A DNA stretch of 42,301 nucleotides from NCBI GenBank assembly GCA_938002815.1, contig CALKZT010000014.1, forward strand, positions 1 to 42,301, read 5' to 3'. The stretch is from an uncultured bacterium. Its GTDB lineage: Bacteria; Desulfobacterota; DSM-4660; Desulfatiglandales; CALKZT01. Shown here one piece after another: positions 17,059 through 25,631 of the stretch. The notes beneath the pieces were generated by a model. That model did not search any database and was not told the DNA's origin. It saw only the letters and a list, made by a program, of their open reading frames with translations. Position numbers and translations under genes: made by a program. Position 1 is the stretch's first letter. Each line of letters opens with the position of its first letter.

Positions 17059-18456
17059 CTACCCTAAGAATGGCCAAAGGATAAATCCCACAGAGGTTAT
17101 GATCCAAAAGACCACAAATACCAATATGAGCCAGCCCATAATATCTCTAAACTCCAGTTTTGCCACGGCCAGCATGGCTATGGCCCAGAAGGGCTGGATC
17201 ATGTCAGTCATCATGTCGCCCCAGGCATAGGTCACTACCACCTTGTGAAAGGGTATACCCAGTTGCTTAGCAGCTGGTAAGAGATAGGGGGCAGTAATGG
17301 CCCATTCAGAGCCCCCAGATGGCACGAGATAATTCAGTAGCCCCGCATACCAATAGATGATCAGGAGATAGGTGGTCTTGTTGGAGATGGCAACAAAGGC
17401 ATTGGTGAAGGCCGTTGCCAATTGGGTGAACTTGAAGAGCCCAAAGATCCCTGCATAGAAGGGGAACTGGATGATTATGCCCCATACAGCTTTCCCGGCA
17501 TCTTCTGCGGCCTTCAAGAAGCTCCAGGGCCTCCAGTGAAAGAGGACCCCTAATACGAGGAAGAAAAGGTTGATGTTGTTCAAGGTGATTGCCTTGGCAA
17601 AGCCTATCTTGGCCACCTCTTTATAGAGCCACCAGAGGCCTCCAGCTGCCACAATAATGTTCCACCCCCACCACCAGTTAGCCCATTCTGAAAAATTGCT
17701 GTATTTGGAAGGCTTAGGAGGGGCTTCGTAGATCTTTAATTGATCCATGAGCTGTGGGCTCACCTTAAATGTCTTTTCCTCAGAGGGGTGCATGAGGCCC
17801 ATCAGTATCGTAATTACTACCACTACTATAAGAACCATGATTAGATTGAAAGGGGTAAAGATGGTTTGGGTGGTGGGAATGGTACTTGTGAGATACCCAC
17901 CCTTGATGAGAAAGTTATCAGGAGTGTTTACCAAAAGGGGGGCTGATCCACTCAACCCCGCATGCCATGTGCACCCCAACCCAAGATAAGCAGCAGCCAA
18001 GAGTAACCTATAGTCCACTTTAGGGTTATTCTTTACTACATACAGGGCAAGCATGGCACTGCCTATGAGACTGAGGCCCCAATTGATCCATGCGGTTATC
18101 ATGGAAAAAAGGGCCATTAAGACAATCGCCTGATGGGGTTTCTCTTTGTTAGGCCATGAAGAGAGTCCGTTTAGCAACCTGCGCACAGGTGGGGAACAGG
18201 CAAGGATGTAGCCTGTCATCATGATCAGGCACATCTGCATTGCAAACTCCAGTAAGGCCCAAAATCCCTTGCCCCATGCGATAACGGCTCCACTTAGGTC
18301 GGTCTTTCCCCAAATAAGGGCCATGATGAAGGTTATGATGGAAAGGATCCAGACAATCACCAAGGCATCTGGGATCCACCGCTCGGACCAGGCAGTAAGT
18401 CCTGATCCCCATCGTTTCAAAAACTCCATGCCTCCACCGTTCTGTGTCTGGGCCAT
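17059..18456 (-). CDS. AtoE-family short-chain fatty acid transporter
   Basis: The 465-residue membrane protein has about 11-12 hydrophobic segments. Conserved AtoE features are AWSERWIPDALVIVWILS near the start, GCTWHAGLSGSAPLLVNTP in the middle and NYLVPSGGSEWAITAPY plus YAWGDMMTDMIQPFWA at the end. The family is linked to uptake of short-chain fatty acids such as butyrate or acetoacetate. GAGGAGG precedes the ATG by nine bases. It is first in a two-gene unit with the amidase. The AtoE family name is a homology label; the substrate is not shown by sequence. Confidence 0.85.
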   Translation of the reverse strand: MAQTQNGGGMEFLKRWGSGLTAWSERWIPDALVIVWILSIITFIMALIWGKTDLSGAVIAWGKGFWALLEFAMQMCLIMMTGYILACSPPVRRLLNGLSSWPNKEKPHQAIVLMALFSMITAWINWGLSLIGSAMLALYVVKNNPKVDYRLLLAAAYLGLGCTWHAGLSGSAPLLVNTPDNFLIKGGYLTSTIPTTQTIFTPFNLIMVLIVVVVITILMGLMHPSEEKTFKVSPQLMDQLKIYEAPPKPSKYSNFSEWANWWWGWNIIVAAGGLWWLYKEVAKIGFAKAITLNNINLFFLVLGVLFHWRPWSFLKAAEDAGKAVWGIIIQFPFYAGIFGLFKFTQLATAFTNAFVAISNKTTYLLIIYWYAGLLNYLVPSGGSEWAITAPYLLPAAKQLGIPFHKVVVTYAWGDMMTDMIQPFWAIAMLAVAKLEFRDIMGWLILVFVVFWIITSVGFILWPFLG

Positions 18457-18636
18457 CGCGAAACCTCCTCTTGATTAAAGGGTATCACTTCTCTATAGCC
18501 CTGAACCACCTATCTTCTCATCTCACCCCCCTTCTCAAAGAGCTGTTTTCTTTTATTACCCCAGTTGATAGGATGTCAATACAATAACTCCAATTAGGTC
18601 TATGTCACATTCAAGGAAGCTGGGGGTATAGAAGGT

Positions 18637-19401
18637 ATGTGCCTCTTAGGTGTTGCGATACACATGCGTAAAGACCTGCCCTTGATAATTATGGGCAACA
18701 GGGATGAATACTATGAAAGACCCACTCTCCCTTCCCATTTTTGGGAACCTGATTTCCAAATCCTCGCCGGGAAAGACCTCGCCCAAGGTGGGACCTGGCT
18801 TGGAATCACAAGGGGAGGTAGGTTTTGTACGGTCCTCAATTATAGAGAACCCGAGGTCCTCAAGAGGAGGGTCCCCTCAAGGGGAAAGATTGTACTGGAG
18901 TTCTTAAGAGAAGGGGAAAAAACCGAGGATTTCTTAAGGGATTTGGAGAAAAGGGCTTTTGAGTACAATGGATTTAATCTCATACTGGGAACAGTGGAGG
19001 AGCTATGGTGGTTTTCCAATAGGGGTGGTAGCCAAAGGCTTGAAAAGGGGGTATATGCATTGAGTAACCATCTCCTTAATACGCCGTGGCCTAAGGTGAG
19101 GAAGGCAATTGCCCTTATGAGTGAGGCCTTGGAAAAGGAGATCCCATTGCTTAAGAGCTCACTGCTGGAAGGCCTCTTTGACCACACAATGGCTCCTGAC
19201 TCCCAATTACCCAGAACCGGTGTCCCCTTGGAATGGGAAAGAATTCTTTCATCTGTATTTGTAAGGAGCCCCAATTATGGCACCAGATCCTCACACCTCC
19301 TTTTGATCCAGGAGGACGGAGGAGTAGACTTCGTGGAAAGGACCTATGAGAGGGGCCTCTTCAAACAAGACAGGGAATTTTTCTTTTATCTAAATACCTA
19401 A
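18637..19401 (+). CDS. NRDE (TANGO2-like) family protein
   Basis: The protein has 254 residues and begins MCLLGVAIH; Cys2 and the MGNRDEYYERPT motif (residues ~28-39) define the NRDE/TANGO2 family. Other conserved parts are GGTWLGITRGGRF and the late NYGTRSSHLLLI. The Cys2 nucleophile and fold suggest an Ntn-hydrolase-like or heme-handling role, but biochemical function in bacteria is unsettled. It lies upstream of the NagZ-like gene in the same direction with a ~70-base gap. Confidence 0.85.
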   Translation: MCLLGVAIHMRKDLPLIIMGNRDEYYERPTLPSHFWEPDFQILAGKDLAQGGTWLGITRGGRFCTVLNYREPEVLKRRVPSRGKIVLEFLREGEKTEDFLRDLEKRAFEYNGFNLILGTVEELWWFSNRGGSQRLEKGVYALSNHLLNTPWPKVRKAIALMSEALEKEIPLLKSSLLEGLFDHTMAPDSQLPRTGVPLEWERILSSVFVRSPNYGTRSSHLLLIQEDGGVDFVERTYERGLFKQDREFFFYLNT

Positions 19402-19469
19402 TTTAGGGGTTCGGCCTTGTTTATTCTACAGAGTGGTACTATTGTGTTAGCAAAAAAGGAGGATTCGCC

Positions 19470-20486
19470 ATTCTTACGATCCCTATATTGGCAGGCCTGA
19501 ATTTGGAACTCATTCAGGAGTATCCGTTGGCAGGTGTGATTCTTTTCAAAAATGACATCGAAGGGCCCTTAGAACTTGCTGATCTTACAAACAGGATCCA
19601 AAGGATTTCGTTTCAAAGATGGAACCGACCCATGATAATAGCAGTGGATCAAGAAGGAGGTAGGGTCTCAAGGCTCAGGGAACCCTTTACCCAGTTTTCG
19701 GGGATGGAAGAGTTGGGGGCGAGGCCTGATGGGGCAGAAAAGGTAAAGGAGTATGCAAGAATAACCGCCTTTGAGATGCGTCTGGTTGGTCTCAACATGA
19801 ACTTGGCACCTGTCTTGGATGTAAGAAGGGGAGAGGTGGAGGATCATCTAAGGGGGAGAACCCTTTCGGATTCGCCTGTGCAGGCAGGGGTCTTAGGTGT
19901 CCATATAATAAAGACCATGCAGTCCCAAAAGGTATGGTGCGTGGGTAAGCATTTTCCCGGCCTTGGTAAGGCCAAAAAGGACCCCCATAGCCACGAGGTG
20001 AGGATCCCCTGCTCAATAGGGGAGCTGGAAGAAGTGGATCTGGTCCCCTTTAATATGGCCATAAAGGCAGGGGTTTGCGGGATAATGACCAGCCATGCAA
20101 TCTATGATTGCATCGACCCAGATCTTCCTGCCACCTTTTCTGAAGGTGTCACCAAGATGTTGAGAAAGGAATTTGGTTTCGATGGGATTATCATCACAGA
20201 TGACCTATTAATGGGCGCAGTCACCTCAAAATGGGAGGTCCATGAGGCAGTCTTCAATGCAATCGGGGCAGGTCATGACATGGTGATAATCTCACGCCAA
20301 GAGAGGATCCCTCAGGAAGTCCTAAGAAGGCTCTCTTCAGAAGACCCAGGTGATGAAAGATTAAGGGAGAAACTGGAGAGGGCCAGAAAGAACCTCCAGG
20401 GGATTTTCGTTTGTATAGCCGCGGATTTCAGATTTAGCGATGCCAAGGAAGTCACAGATTACTTCCACCTCGATCGCCTTCTATGA
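19470..20486 (+). CDS. Glycoside hydrolase family 3, NagZ-like beta-N-acetylhexosaminidase
   Basis: From a candidate ATT start (19470) the protein has 338 residues; from a TTG at 19488 it has 332. GH3 features: GVILFKNDI, IAVDQEGGRVSRL, KHFPGLG (substrate loop), DPHSH and the nucleophile region GIIITDDLLMGAV (Asp of TDD). It would remove GlcNAc from cell-wall muropeptides during recycling. The loop between KHFPGLG and the DPHSH acid/base region differs from the usual KHFPGHGDTxxDSH. The N-terminus is shorter than in typical NagZ. No ATG or GTG exists in this frame between the stop at 19404 and residue 1; AGGAGG at 19457-19462 is 7 bases from ATT but 25 from TTG, so the start is uncertain. Confidence 0.82.
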   Translation: MLTIPILAGLNLELIQEYPLAGVILFKNDIEGPLELADLTNRIQRISFQRWNRPMIIAVDQEGGRVSRLREPFTQFSGMEELGARPDGAEKVKEYARITAFEMRLVGLNMNLAPVLDVRRGEVEDHLRGRTLSDSPVQAGVLGVHIIKTMQSQKVWCVGKHFPGLGKAKKDPHSHEVRIPCSIGELEEVDLVPFNMAIKAGVCGIMTSHAIYDCIDPDLPATFSEGVTKMLRKEFGFDGIIITDDLLMGAVTSKWEVHEAVFNAIGAGHDMVIISRQERIPQEVLRRLSSEDPGDERLREKLERARKNLQGIFVCIAADFRFSDAKEVTDYFHLDRLL

Positions 20487-20774
20487 ACCTTTGAGGCTTT
20501 TTCTTTAGCTTTTTTTTCACTTTTGTAAATCCCTTTTGATCTTAGCTCAAACGGAGATTCTTATATAATGGCATCACCTACAATATCCCTTCTACGAAGC
20601 CCAAATGGGGGATTGTTTCACAAGATCTCCCCCACACCCACCATTTATTCTCCTATTCCTTTTTAGCTCCTTAAGGGAACTATACTTTGGATACTTTGAA
20701 GCTTGACTTGGTTTCCTATTTCTCATAATATCTCAAAAATCTAACCACGAATAAGAGGAGGCATAGAAATTCTC
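20487..20774. other. Intergenic region upstream of the TetR gene
   Basis: This 288-base gap has no gene. It contains a TATAAT at 20564-20569 with a weak -35, and T-rich tracts after the NagZ-like stop without a clear stem. No classical TetR palindrome was recognised. Confidence 0.35.
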
Positions 20775-21350
20775 ATGGAAGCCGTAAAGGATCGCATCAG
20801 GGAGAGTGCCTTTCGGGCATTTGCCCAAAAGGGGTTTAAGGCAGTAACCATGGAGCAGATATCCAAGGAGCTGGGTATAAGCAAGAAGACCTTGTATAAC
20901 TATTTCAGTTCCAAGGAGGAGCTCGCTGAAGAGTTCTTGAAGGACTTTTTTCAGAGGCTCAGAGAGGTATCTGACCGTGCTGCCGCTGAAGAAGAGGATC
21001 CCCAAAAGAGGCTTTGGATAAAATTAAACGCAGTCAAGGAGGAGTTCCTTAAGATAAATCCTCTGTTTTTTGAAGACATCCAGAAATATGCCCCTTCTGT
21101 TTGGGCCACTTATGGAAGGTTGAGGGAGGAGAGGGCGAGGAACCTGGAGCGGTATATCGCCCTCGGCCAGGAAAAGGGCCTGTTCAAGGATATCCCTCCC
21201 AGGATGGCAGTGGTTCTGTATCTGGGGATGACCAATTCCCTCTTCAGGAGTGATTTTTTGGAAGAGGCAGGGCTTACAAGGGAAAAGGCCTTTGAGCTAA
21301 TTATAGAGATGTTTGTATGTGGTCTACTTAAGGCGGACAAGAAGGCCTAA
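20775..21350 (+). CDS. TetR/AcrR-family transcriptional regulator
   Basis: The protein has 191 residues. The N-terminal DNA-binding domain is clear: FAQKGFKAVTMEQISKELG then SKKTLYNYFSSKEEL. The C-terminal helical ligand domain is unassigned. It converges with the HdrA/MvhD gene and their ends overlap by four bases, so it is not an obvious divergent regulator of hdr. AGGAGG (20756-20761) is 13 bases before the ATG but only seven before an in-frame ATT (20769), a pattern also seen for the preceding gene. The ligand and targets are unknown. Confidence 0.88.
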   Translation: MEAVKDRIRESAFRAFAQKGFKAVTMEQISKELGISKKTLYNYFSSKEELAEEFLKDFFQRLREVSDRAAAEEEDPQKRLWIKLNAVKEEFLKINPLFFEDIQKYAPSVWATYGRLREERARNLERYIALGQEKGLFKDIPPRMAVVLYLGMTNSLFRSDFLEEAGLTREKAFELIIEMFVCGLLKADKKA

Positions 21351-22783
21351 GAACCAAAAGCAGCAAAAAGGCTCAATGCATCCTGGGAAGAGACCCTGAA
21401 AAATTCCACCTTTCTAGGATCTCCATTTACCTGCTCCATTATGGCCTTGGTGGCCTCCACTGCCTTTTGGGCCCTAAGGGTTCCTGTGTTTGTACTGCAA
21501 TTATCCTTTTTGCATCCCACTATCTTCAATTCCTCTAACCCTTGAAGGAGGCAGATATTTAAAATTAGCTTTTCGTTTAGTATCCCTGTGCAGGGTAGTT
21601 CCACGATCCAATAATTTCTCAATTTCGGGAGGATGTCAGAAAGGGATTCAAGGAATAGTTTGCCTGACCTACTGCAGGCCAAGATGAGCTTTTGGTATCC
21701 TTTTTGTATCCCCTTTAAAACTTCATCCACAATGGAATCGTGAGGTGTTCTTATAAGGGTCAGAGCTTCTCCAGGGCAGTTTGCCATACAAATCCCGCAT
21801 TCCTTACATGCTAGTGGCATGAAGTTGGGAATTGTACCAAAAATAATTGCACTGTGAGGACAGACCCTAAGACAGGTAAGGCAAAAGGCGCAGTTTTTCT
21901 GGTTATATTCAACGGGCTTGCCTACTTTCAGGTCCTTGACTTTAGGCATCTTTTCTTTGATTTCAAAGATAGTTGAGGAGATCAGGTCGTTTATTTGTTG
22001 ATCTGCTAAGTAATCAGGTTGAGGTGAAATAATGTAAACTCCATTTCTATTGGTATAGTTTGGAAGCCTAAGTACGTTGTCAGCCTGTGGAAAGCCATTT
22101 TCATCAATTTCTATCTTTAAGGACTTAAACAAAGCTTGAAATTCAGGAGGAATTCGTGGTCCATCCATTAATACAATAAGCTCTGGCATCAAAGTTACCT
22201 CTTCATTAGAAATCTCGTCCACAAATGCCAAAGTATTTCCTTCTGATCCTCTCAATGTAAGGTTAAGGGGCTTGTAAAATACCACCCCCCTTTCCCTAAG
22301 TCTCTTGTATTTCCTCTCAAGACCATTTCTTGCTACCTTTATCTGTGAAGATATTACATGGACCTTTTGCTCTGGGCTGAGTTCAATTCCTAAAAGGAAA
22401 TCAAATAAGATCTCCCACCTTGAGGCAATTATTCTTCCATCGGTTGGATCCACAAAGGCTATTTCTTTTAGATCTCTTAGGGTCTGACCATTTCTGATAA
22501 ATTGATCCAAAGAGAGAAAGTTTCCTTGAGTAACAGAGGCCTCAAAGATTGGGATGAGACAGATGAGTATGAAGGAGGCCTTATACCTTACTGACCCTTC
22601 TTTTCCCTTTACCAGTAACTCAAAGTCTCCCATCTGGCCTGTAAGTTCCAGATCCAAGGACAATGGCTCATTTTTGGGCCCAATTTCCACAAGCGTTGAA
22701 GAGAGCCCTTCTAATAATAGCCTTTCTCTAATCGGCTCGCCCAGGTCTTTATGGCCTATTAAAATCACATCATATCTACCCAT
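21347..22783 (-). CDS. HdrA-like/ferredoxin/MvhD fusion protein (QmoB-like)
   Basis: The protein has 478 residues. Residues 1-~290 resemble a degenerate HdrA flavoprotein half: the first strand reads VILIGHKDLGE, without an intact GxGxxG FAD motif. Two [4Fe-4S] ferredoxin motifs follow (~298-345: CAFCLTCLRVCP, CKECGICMANCP). The C-terminal ~110 residues are MvhD-like (ACSRSG, LPCTGILNEK, GCKKDNCS), the [2Fe-2S] domain that connects hydrogenase or formate dehydrogenase to HdrA in other anaerobes. It would pass electrons into the HdrABC complex. Its start overlaps the end of the HdrA gene by eight bases. QmoB has the same domain composition. It may be the electron entry module; the partner is not in the window. 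Confidence 0.8.
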   Translation of the reverse strand: MGRYDVILIGHKDLGEPIRERLLLEGLSSTLVEIGPKNEPLSLDLELTGQMGDFELLVKGKEGSVRYKASFILICLIPIFEASVTQGNFLSLDQFIRNGQTLRDLKEIAFVDPTDGRIIASRWEILFDFLLGIELSPEQKVHVISSQIKVARNGLERKYKRLRERGVVFYKPLNLTLRGSEGNTLAFVDEISNEEVTLMPELIVLMDGPRIPPEFQALFKSLKIEIDENGFPQADNVLRLPNYTNRNGVYIISPQPDYLADQQINDLISSTIFEIKEKMPKVKDLKVGKPVEYNQKNCAFCLTCLRVCPHSAIIFGTIPNFMPLACKECGICMANCPGEALTLIRTPHDSIVDEVLKGIQKGYQKLILACSRSGKLFLESLSDILPKLRNYWIVELPCTGILNEKLILNICLLQGLEELKIVGCKKDNCSTNTGTLRAQKAVEATKAIMEQVNGDPRKVEFFRVSSQDALSLFAAFGS

Positions 22784-23792
22784 TCCTCCCCTCCAGATAC
22801 GCCACTATCTCATGAATTTTTGAATCCACATCCAGTATGCAGTCGGAGATGGACTTTGGTCCCGTGGCACCTCCCAAGGCAAAGATACCCTCCTGGGATT
22901 TGAAGTTCAAAAAACCATCCTTATCTCTGGAAAGCTCAAACCCTCCCACAAGGCTCAAACCCTCAGGTGGAGATATCCCGGTGGAGAGTATCACAAGGTC
23001 AAATACCATTTCTTCTATCTTGGTGGAGGGCTTTGCATACAGATAAATCTTCTCATCTGGATCTATGAATAATTCACCGGGTATTTGCCTTATGAATTGA
23101 AATTCTCTTTGGATTTCTGGAAAGATTTTTTGGAAGTCTCTCCCAAAAGTTTGGATGTCCATATAAAAGAAAGTTATATGCATATTTTCCTGAAATGACT
23201 TAATCAACTTTGCCATTCTTATGGCGTAGGCACAACATACTTGTGAACAATAAGGATGCTCTTTGTCTCTGCTACCCACACATTGAATGAAGCAGATCTT
23301 GTCTGGTTCTAAATTGTCAGAAGGTCTTACAAGCTTAAAGTTTTTTCTTATTATAGACTCAGCTTCAAGGGCAGTGATAATATTCGGACTTTTCCCATAA
23401 GCAAGAGTTTTCTTTTGTAAAGGATTATAGTTTTTAAATCCTCCGCAGAATATTAAAGATCTTGAGGTTGCATAAACTTCGTCGCCATCTTTTTTTAAGG
23501 TAATTTTAAAAAGGCCTCCATCTTTTTGTGCATCCTGAATGAAACTGGATACGAGCGGAACTACCTTTTTATTAGACAGGATCTCTCTTATCTTGTCGTT
23601 GACAAGACATGCATTGCACTTTGTACAAGCATCTCCAATTGCCTTACAATTATAGAGCTTTGCTTGCCCCCCCAGTGTGGGATTTTTTTCTACCAAAAGG
23701 ATATCATAACCCAGGTTCCCAAGCCTGTTGGCGACCTCTAACCCACTAATCCCGGCACCAATGACTAGTACGTCCCAGACCTTAGCTTCCAA
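22776..23792 (-). CDS. hdrA: HdrA/QmoA-like FAD-binding subunit
   Basis: The protein has 338 residues. FAD site: VLVIGAGISGLEVANRL (9-25), followed by VEKNPTLGGQAK. A Cys cluster characteristic of HdrA follows: C49, C56, C59, C62 (NCKAIGDACTKCNACLVN). The second marker is CIQCVGSRD ... CSQVCC. Full-length HdrA is ~650 residues, so this is the N-terminal half; the C-terminal half equivalents are in the next gene, which keeps the ferredoxin and MvhD parts. HdrA bifurcates electrons at FAD in methanogens; whether this shorter version does is unknown. The gene overlaps hdrB by 11 bases and the downstream gene by eight, so it is translationally coupled. Confidence 0.85.
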   Translation of the reverse strand: MEAKVWDVLVIGAGISGLEVANRLGNLGYDILLVEKNPTLGGQAKLYNCKAIGDACTKCNACLVNDKIREILSNKKVVPLVSSFIQDAQKDGGLFKITLKKDGDEVYATSRSLIFCGGFKNYNPLQKKTLAYGKSPNIITALEAESIIRKNFKLVRPSDNLEPDKICFIQCVGSRDKEHPYCSQVCCAYAIRMAKLIKSFQENMHITFFYMDIQTFGRDFQKIFPEIQREFQFIRQIPGELFIDPDEKIYLYAKPSTKIEEMVFDLVILSTGISPPEGLSLVGGFELSRDKDGFLNFKSQEGIFALGGATGPKSISDCILDVDSKIHEIVAYLEGRNG

Positions 23793-24660
23793 GTAACTCC
23801 TCCAGAAGTTGTTTGGTTTTGACTGTATTTAGATTCAATCCCAAAGACTTGGGGTCCAATCCCAAAGCAAGGCCGATCAGTTGGGGTAGAAACAAGACAG
23901 GGATCCCCAACTGGAGTTCGTACTTTTTTTCAATACTCTTTTGCCCGTCGTCATACATGACACTGCAGAAGGGACATATTACCACCATGGCCTTGGCTCC
24001 TGCCTCTTTTACATTTAAGAGCTTTGCCTTTGCGAGCTCAGAGGCAGTCTCCTCGTCAAAGGCAAGGACTGCACCACCACAGCAGTCCTTTTGACCCTTG
24101 TAGATAAGGGGTCTCGCACCTATGGAGGTAAGGATAGTGTGGAGAGAGGAGGGATCTTCAGGATCCTCTGGATCTTCAAAGGCACTGGAGGGTTTCAGAT
24201 AATGGCAGCCGTAATGAATGGCAATGGGAAGCCCTCCCAAGTACCTTTTTACCCTCTGTTTGAGGGATTCCAGGAGCTCTCCCCTGGCTAGGAGCTTTGC
24301 AAAATGGATTACCTCCGGTGGCCTCTCTATCTTCTGGTTGAGTTTGCCCAACCTTTGGTTGATGGCCTCTAAGTAACCCTTTTCGTGTAATATTCTCATC
24401 CTCTCTTCGTTTAGCATAGAGTTGCATGCGCTACAAAGGGTCACTATATTTAGCCTTTCTTTTTCTGCTATACTCAAATTCCTCCCTGCAACAGATCCTG
24501 CAATCTCTGCGCTATAAGACTTTAGGGGAAATCCACAGCAGGAAAAGTTCTCTAAGTAAATCAGTTCTATGGATAGGGCCTTGGCCACCTCCAAGGCGGA
24601 CATCTCATAGTGTCTTGAGCGGGCGGGTATTGTACAACCCAAAAAAAGGGCATATCTCAT
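23782..24660 (-). CDS. hdrB: HdrB-like subunit with two CCG domains
   Basis: The protein has 292 residues. Both CCG motifs of HdrB are intact: C9, C41-C42, C76-x2-C79 and C152, C193-C194, C229-x2-C232 (noncubane [4Fe-4S] cluster ligands). In methanogens HdrB reduces CoM-S-S-CoB; in sulfate reducers homologous subunits are thought to reduce a different disulfide or trisulfide such as DsrC. A short EDP-EDP-EDP tandem lies at 162-170 in a loop. It overlaps hdrC by four bases and hdrA by 11. Confidence 0.9.
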   Translation of the reverse strand: MRYALFLGCTIPARSRHYEMSALEVAKALSIELIYLENFSCCGFPLKSYSAEIAGSVAGRNLSIAEKERLNIVTLCSACNSMLNEERMRILHEKGYLEAINQRLGKLNQKIERPPEVIHFAKLLARGELLESLKQRVKRYLGGLPIAIHYGCHYLKPSSAFEDPEDPEDPSSLHTILTSIGARPLIYKGQKDCCGGAVLAFDEETASELAKAKLLNVKEAGAKAMVVICPFCSVMYDDGQKSIEKKYELQLGIPVLFLPQLIGLALGLDPKSLGLNLNTVKTKQLLEELLGS

Positions 24661-25076
24661 AGGTTCTCCTCCAAAAGCATGGCCACATCCGTGACCTTTT
24701 CCTTTAGCCTGGGAAGCCCTGCCTTCTCTCTCTTCTTCATGTCAAATTCGTCCAAAGGATAGGTCTTACCAGATGCCCTTATGGAGTCCAACTGAAGATT
24801 AATGGCCTGGGGAACAGACCCCGATCTGCAGGAGAGATTTCTGAGAGAAAAGATGAGATCTGCCACAGGGACCCCCTGGGGGCACCTCTCCTGGCAGTTA
24901 TAGCACATGGAGCAGAGCCAAATTGTGTTTTCGAGATACAGGTCCTCTTTGCCAACAATAATCTTGCGCAAGATCTGCCTTGGATCGAATATGGGGTTCG
25001 TCCTGGCTATGGGGCAGCTGGAGGTACATACCCCACACCCATAACACAAAGTTCCTAATCTCAGATCAGAGCCCAT
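24657..25076 (-). CDS. hdrC: HdrC-like ferredoxin subunit
   Basis: This encodes 139 residues from the ATG at 25076 (a GTG six bases earlier is possible, but AGGGAG is better placed for the ATG). It has two [4Fe-4S] motifs, C11-x2-C14-x2-C17-x3-C21 (CYGCGVCTSSCP) and C55-x2-C58-x2-C61-x3-C65 (CSMCYNCQERCP), then a C-terminal helix. HdrC carries electrons from HdrA to HdrB. It is the first gene of the hdrCBA-(hdrA/mvhD) operon with a candidate promoter 38-65 bases upstream. Confidence 0.9.
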   Translation of the reverse strand: MGSDLRLGTLCYGCGVCTSSCPIARTNPIFDPRQILRKIIVGKEDLYLENTIWLCSMCYNCQERCPQGVPVADLIFSLRNLSCRSGSVPQAINLQLDSIRASGKTYPLDEFDMKKREKAGLPRLKEKVTDVAMLLEENL

Positions 25077-25113
25077 AATCACTCCCTCTGTGTTTTCAGG
25101 CTACAGCACGGCT

Positions 25114-25141
25114 ATAATATAACTTTAGGTCTCCAAGTAAA
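25114..25141 (-). promoter_or_regulatory. Candidate promoter of the hdr operon
   Basis: On the minus strand TTTACT (25141-25136) and TATTAT (25119-25114) are 16 bases apart; the start point would be near 25107, about 31 bases before the hdrC ATG. It matches the consensus only moderately. Confidence 0.4.
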
Positions 25142-25336
25142 GGGAAAAGCCATCTGAAAGGCCAGTTACAAGGATGCCTTTGGACCTTTAGTGATCAGAA
25201 CCACCCACTGGCCCATGGGCCATAGCTCCATAAAAGCGATTACTTAGGATCCCCTGCTGCCGGCCCTTTTGCCGTTCAATGAGAGATAGGACTACTCCGG
25301 GAAGCCTTTCTCTTAAAACCAAGAGCTAAAGAAAGA

Positions 25337-25358
25337 CCCCTCCCCAAAGAGGGAGGGG
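25337..25358 (-). terminator. Terminator after dsrABD
   Basis: CCCCTCCC (25337-25344) and GGGAGGGG (25351-25358) form a perfect 8-bp stem with a 6-base loop. On the minus strand it is followed by T-rich TCTTTCTTT, so it can end dsrABD transcription before the hdr operon begins. Confidence 0.75.
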
Positions 25359-25366
25359 CGTATGGG

Positions 25367-25597
25367 TTAATGGTCTTCTGTCTGGCCTCTACCTTTTAGA
25401 CCATACATGGTGGTGCTGCCTGTGCTGAAGTATATCAGATCCCCTGAGTTTACAAGGTCTGTGGCAGCCTTCTTGATGTCCCTGGATTTGGCAGTAGGGA
25501 TTTTCTCCTGGACCGCCTTTTCCAGGTCTTTGAAATAAAACTTACTCTTCTTACTTGTGGCTGCAAAATCTAAGATTGCCTTTTTGATATCTTCCAT
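25367..25597 (-). CDS. dsrD: Dissimilatory sulfite reductase-associated DsrD
   Basis: This encodes 76 residues from the ATG at 25597; a longer frame adds two residues, but its ATG touches the AAGGAG, so the second ATG, six bases away and matching known DsrD starts (MEDIKK), is chosen. It is a winged-helix fold: KSKFYFKDLEKAVQ ... DLVNSGDLIYFSTGSTTMYGLKG. DsrD activates DsrAB and is limited to reductive dsr systems, so its presence supports a sulfate- or sulfite-reducing rather than sulfur-oxidising lifestyle. It is last in the dsrABD operon. Confidence 0.95.
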   Translation of the reverse strand: MEDIKKAILDFAATSKKSKFYFKDLEKAVQEKIPTAKSRDIKKAATDLVNSGDLIYFSTGSTTMYGLKGRGQTEDH

Positions 25598-25631
25598 ATC
25601 CATCTCCTTTCAAAATTAGAAAAGCACTCTC

